NCBI RefSeq assembly: GCF_949987515.2
Contig: NC_082698.1
Coordinates: 33,012,070 to 33,076,069 of the forward strand
DNA from: Delphinus delphis
Lineage: Eukaryota > Chordata > Mammalia > Artiodactyla > Delphinidae
DNA length: 64,000 bases
Reading direction: 5' to 3'
The position numbers were made by a program, and so were the translations under genes. The notes beneath the pieces are model-generated. The model was given only the letters and a program-made list of their open reading frames with translations, did not search any database and was not told where the DNA came from. Shown piece by piece: positions 63,709 to 64,000 of this stretch. The number at the start of each line of letters is the position of its first letter. The first letter of the stretch is position 1.

Positions 63709-64000
63709 TCCCTGGTGAAAAAAAAAAAAAAAAATCCCTGGTGGCACAGTAGATAAGAATCCTCCTGTCAATGCAGGGGACACAGGTTTGATCCCTGGTC
63801 TGGGAAGATCCCACATGCCGTGGAGCAACTAAGCCCGTGTGCCACAGCTACTGAGCCTGCGTTCTGGAGCCCGCAAGCCACAACTATTGAGCCTCAGTGC
63901 CACAACTACTGAAGCCCACACACCTAGAGCTCATGCTCCACAACAAGAGAAGCCACCGCAATGAGAAGCCCGGACACCGCAATTAAGAGCAGCCCATGCT
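63709..64000 (+). mobile_element. Long CHR-type SINE, cut by window end
   Basis: From tccctggtg through 'ggcacagtagataagaatcc' and repeated 'ccacaactactgaagccc' units to the window edge, where the tail is not yet reached. Near its 5' end a 17-A run (63718-63734) separates two copies of tccctggtg. Confidence 0.9.

Larger units (their letters stand above)
60516..64000 (-). other. PDE6C intron 7 (partial)
   Basis: I looked for the upstream exon (a segment like ADHWTLISGLPTYVAENGF) and did not find it, so the intron exceeds the window. It contains a retrocopy-like stretch (61600-62108), a composite L1 insertion (62121-62985), a MIR/L3 relic (63000-63135) and a SINE at the right edge. Confidence 0.7.

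Noticed and set aside
60516..64000. PDE6C exon 7.
   Set aside because: I searched both the reverse complement of the expected segment and splice sites and found no match, so it is taken to lie beyond the window.

Overview
This is a stretch of mammalian nuclear genome. It carries the 3' parts of two convergent protein-coding genes embedded in retrotransposon-rich DNA. The many short and long tRNA-derived SINEs of the CHR type, together with artiodactyl-style L1 3' ends, point to a cetacean or close relative. I recognised the genes from exon translations, splice sites and remembered human orthologues; no database search was possible.

Layout. Positions 11-16385 (+) hold five C-terminal exons of FRA10AC1, a spliceosome-associated protein, ending in a normal stop. 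A 4.5 kb intergenic stretch (16386-20917) follows, with two CHR SINEs, an L1 end and a MaLR LTR. Positions 20918-60515 (-) hold fifteen exons of PDE6C, the catalytic alpha-prime subunit of the cone photoreceptor cGMP phosphodiesterase. I number them exons 8 to 22: end of GAF-B, linker, full catalytic domain and the prenylated C-terminus. All fifteen are open and in phase. Every intron fully inside the window has GT-AG ends except intron 18, whose donor is GC. Exons 1-7 would lie beyond position 60515 and I could not find them before 64000. The FRA10AC1/PDE6C tail-to-tail order matches human 10q23.33.

Non-coding content. I see 14 CHR SINEs or fragments, several with perfect target-site duplications; L1 pieces of several ages; L2, MIR, MER5-like and MaLR relics; a processed RPL37 pseudogene in PDE6C intron 15; and microsatellites. 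The two genes share no pathway. Their link is position, with converging 3' ends.

The most interesting signals are retrotransposition by-products. One is an L1 insertion that appears to carry about 0.68 kb of 3'-transduced sequence (62121-62985). Two are pure poly(A) insertions flanked by short duplications inside SINEs (12250-12299 and 63704-63743). The GC-AG intron and the intact state of PDE6C also matter, because cone phototransduction genes are lost in some whales. I found no CRISPR array, operon or other novel multi-gene system.
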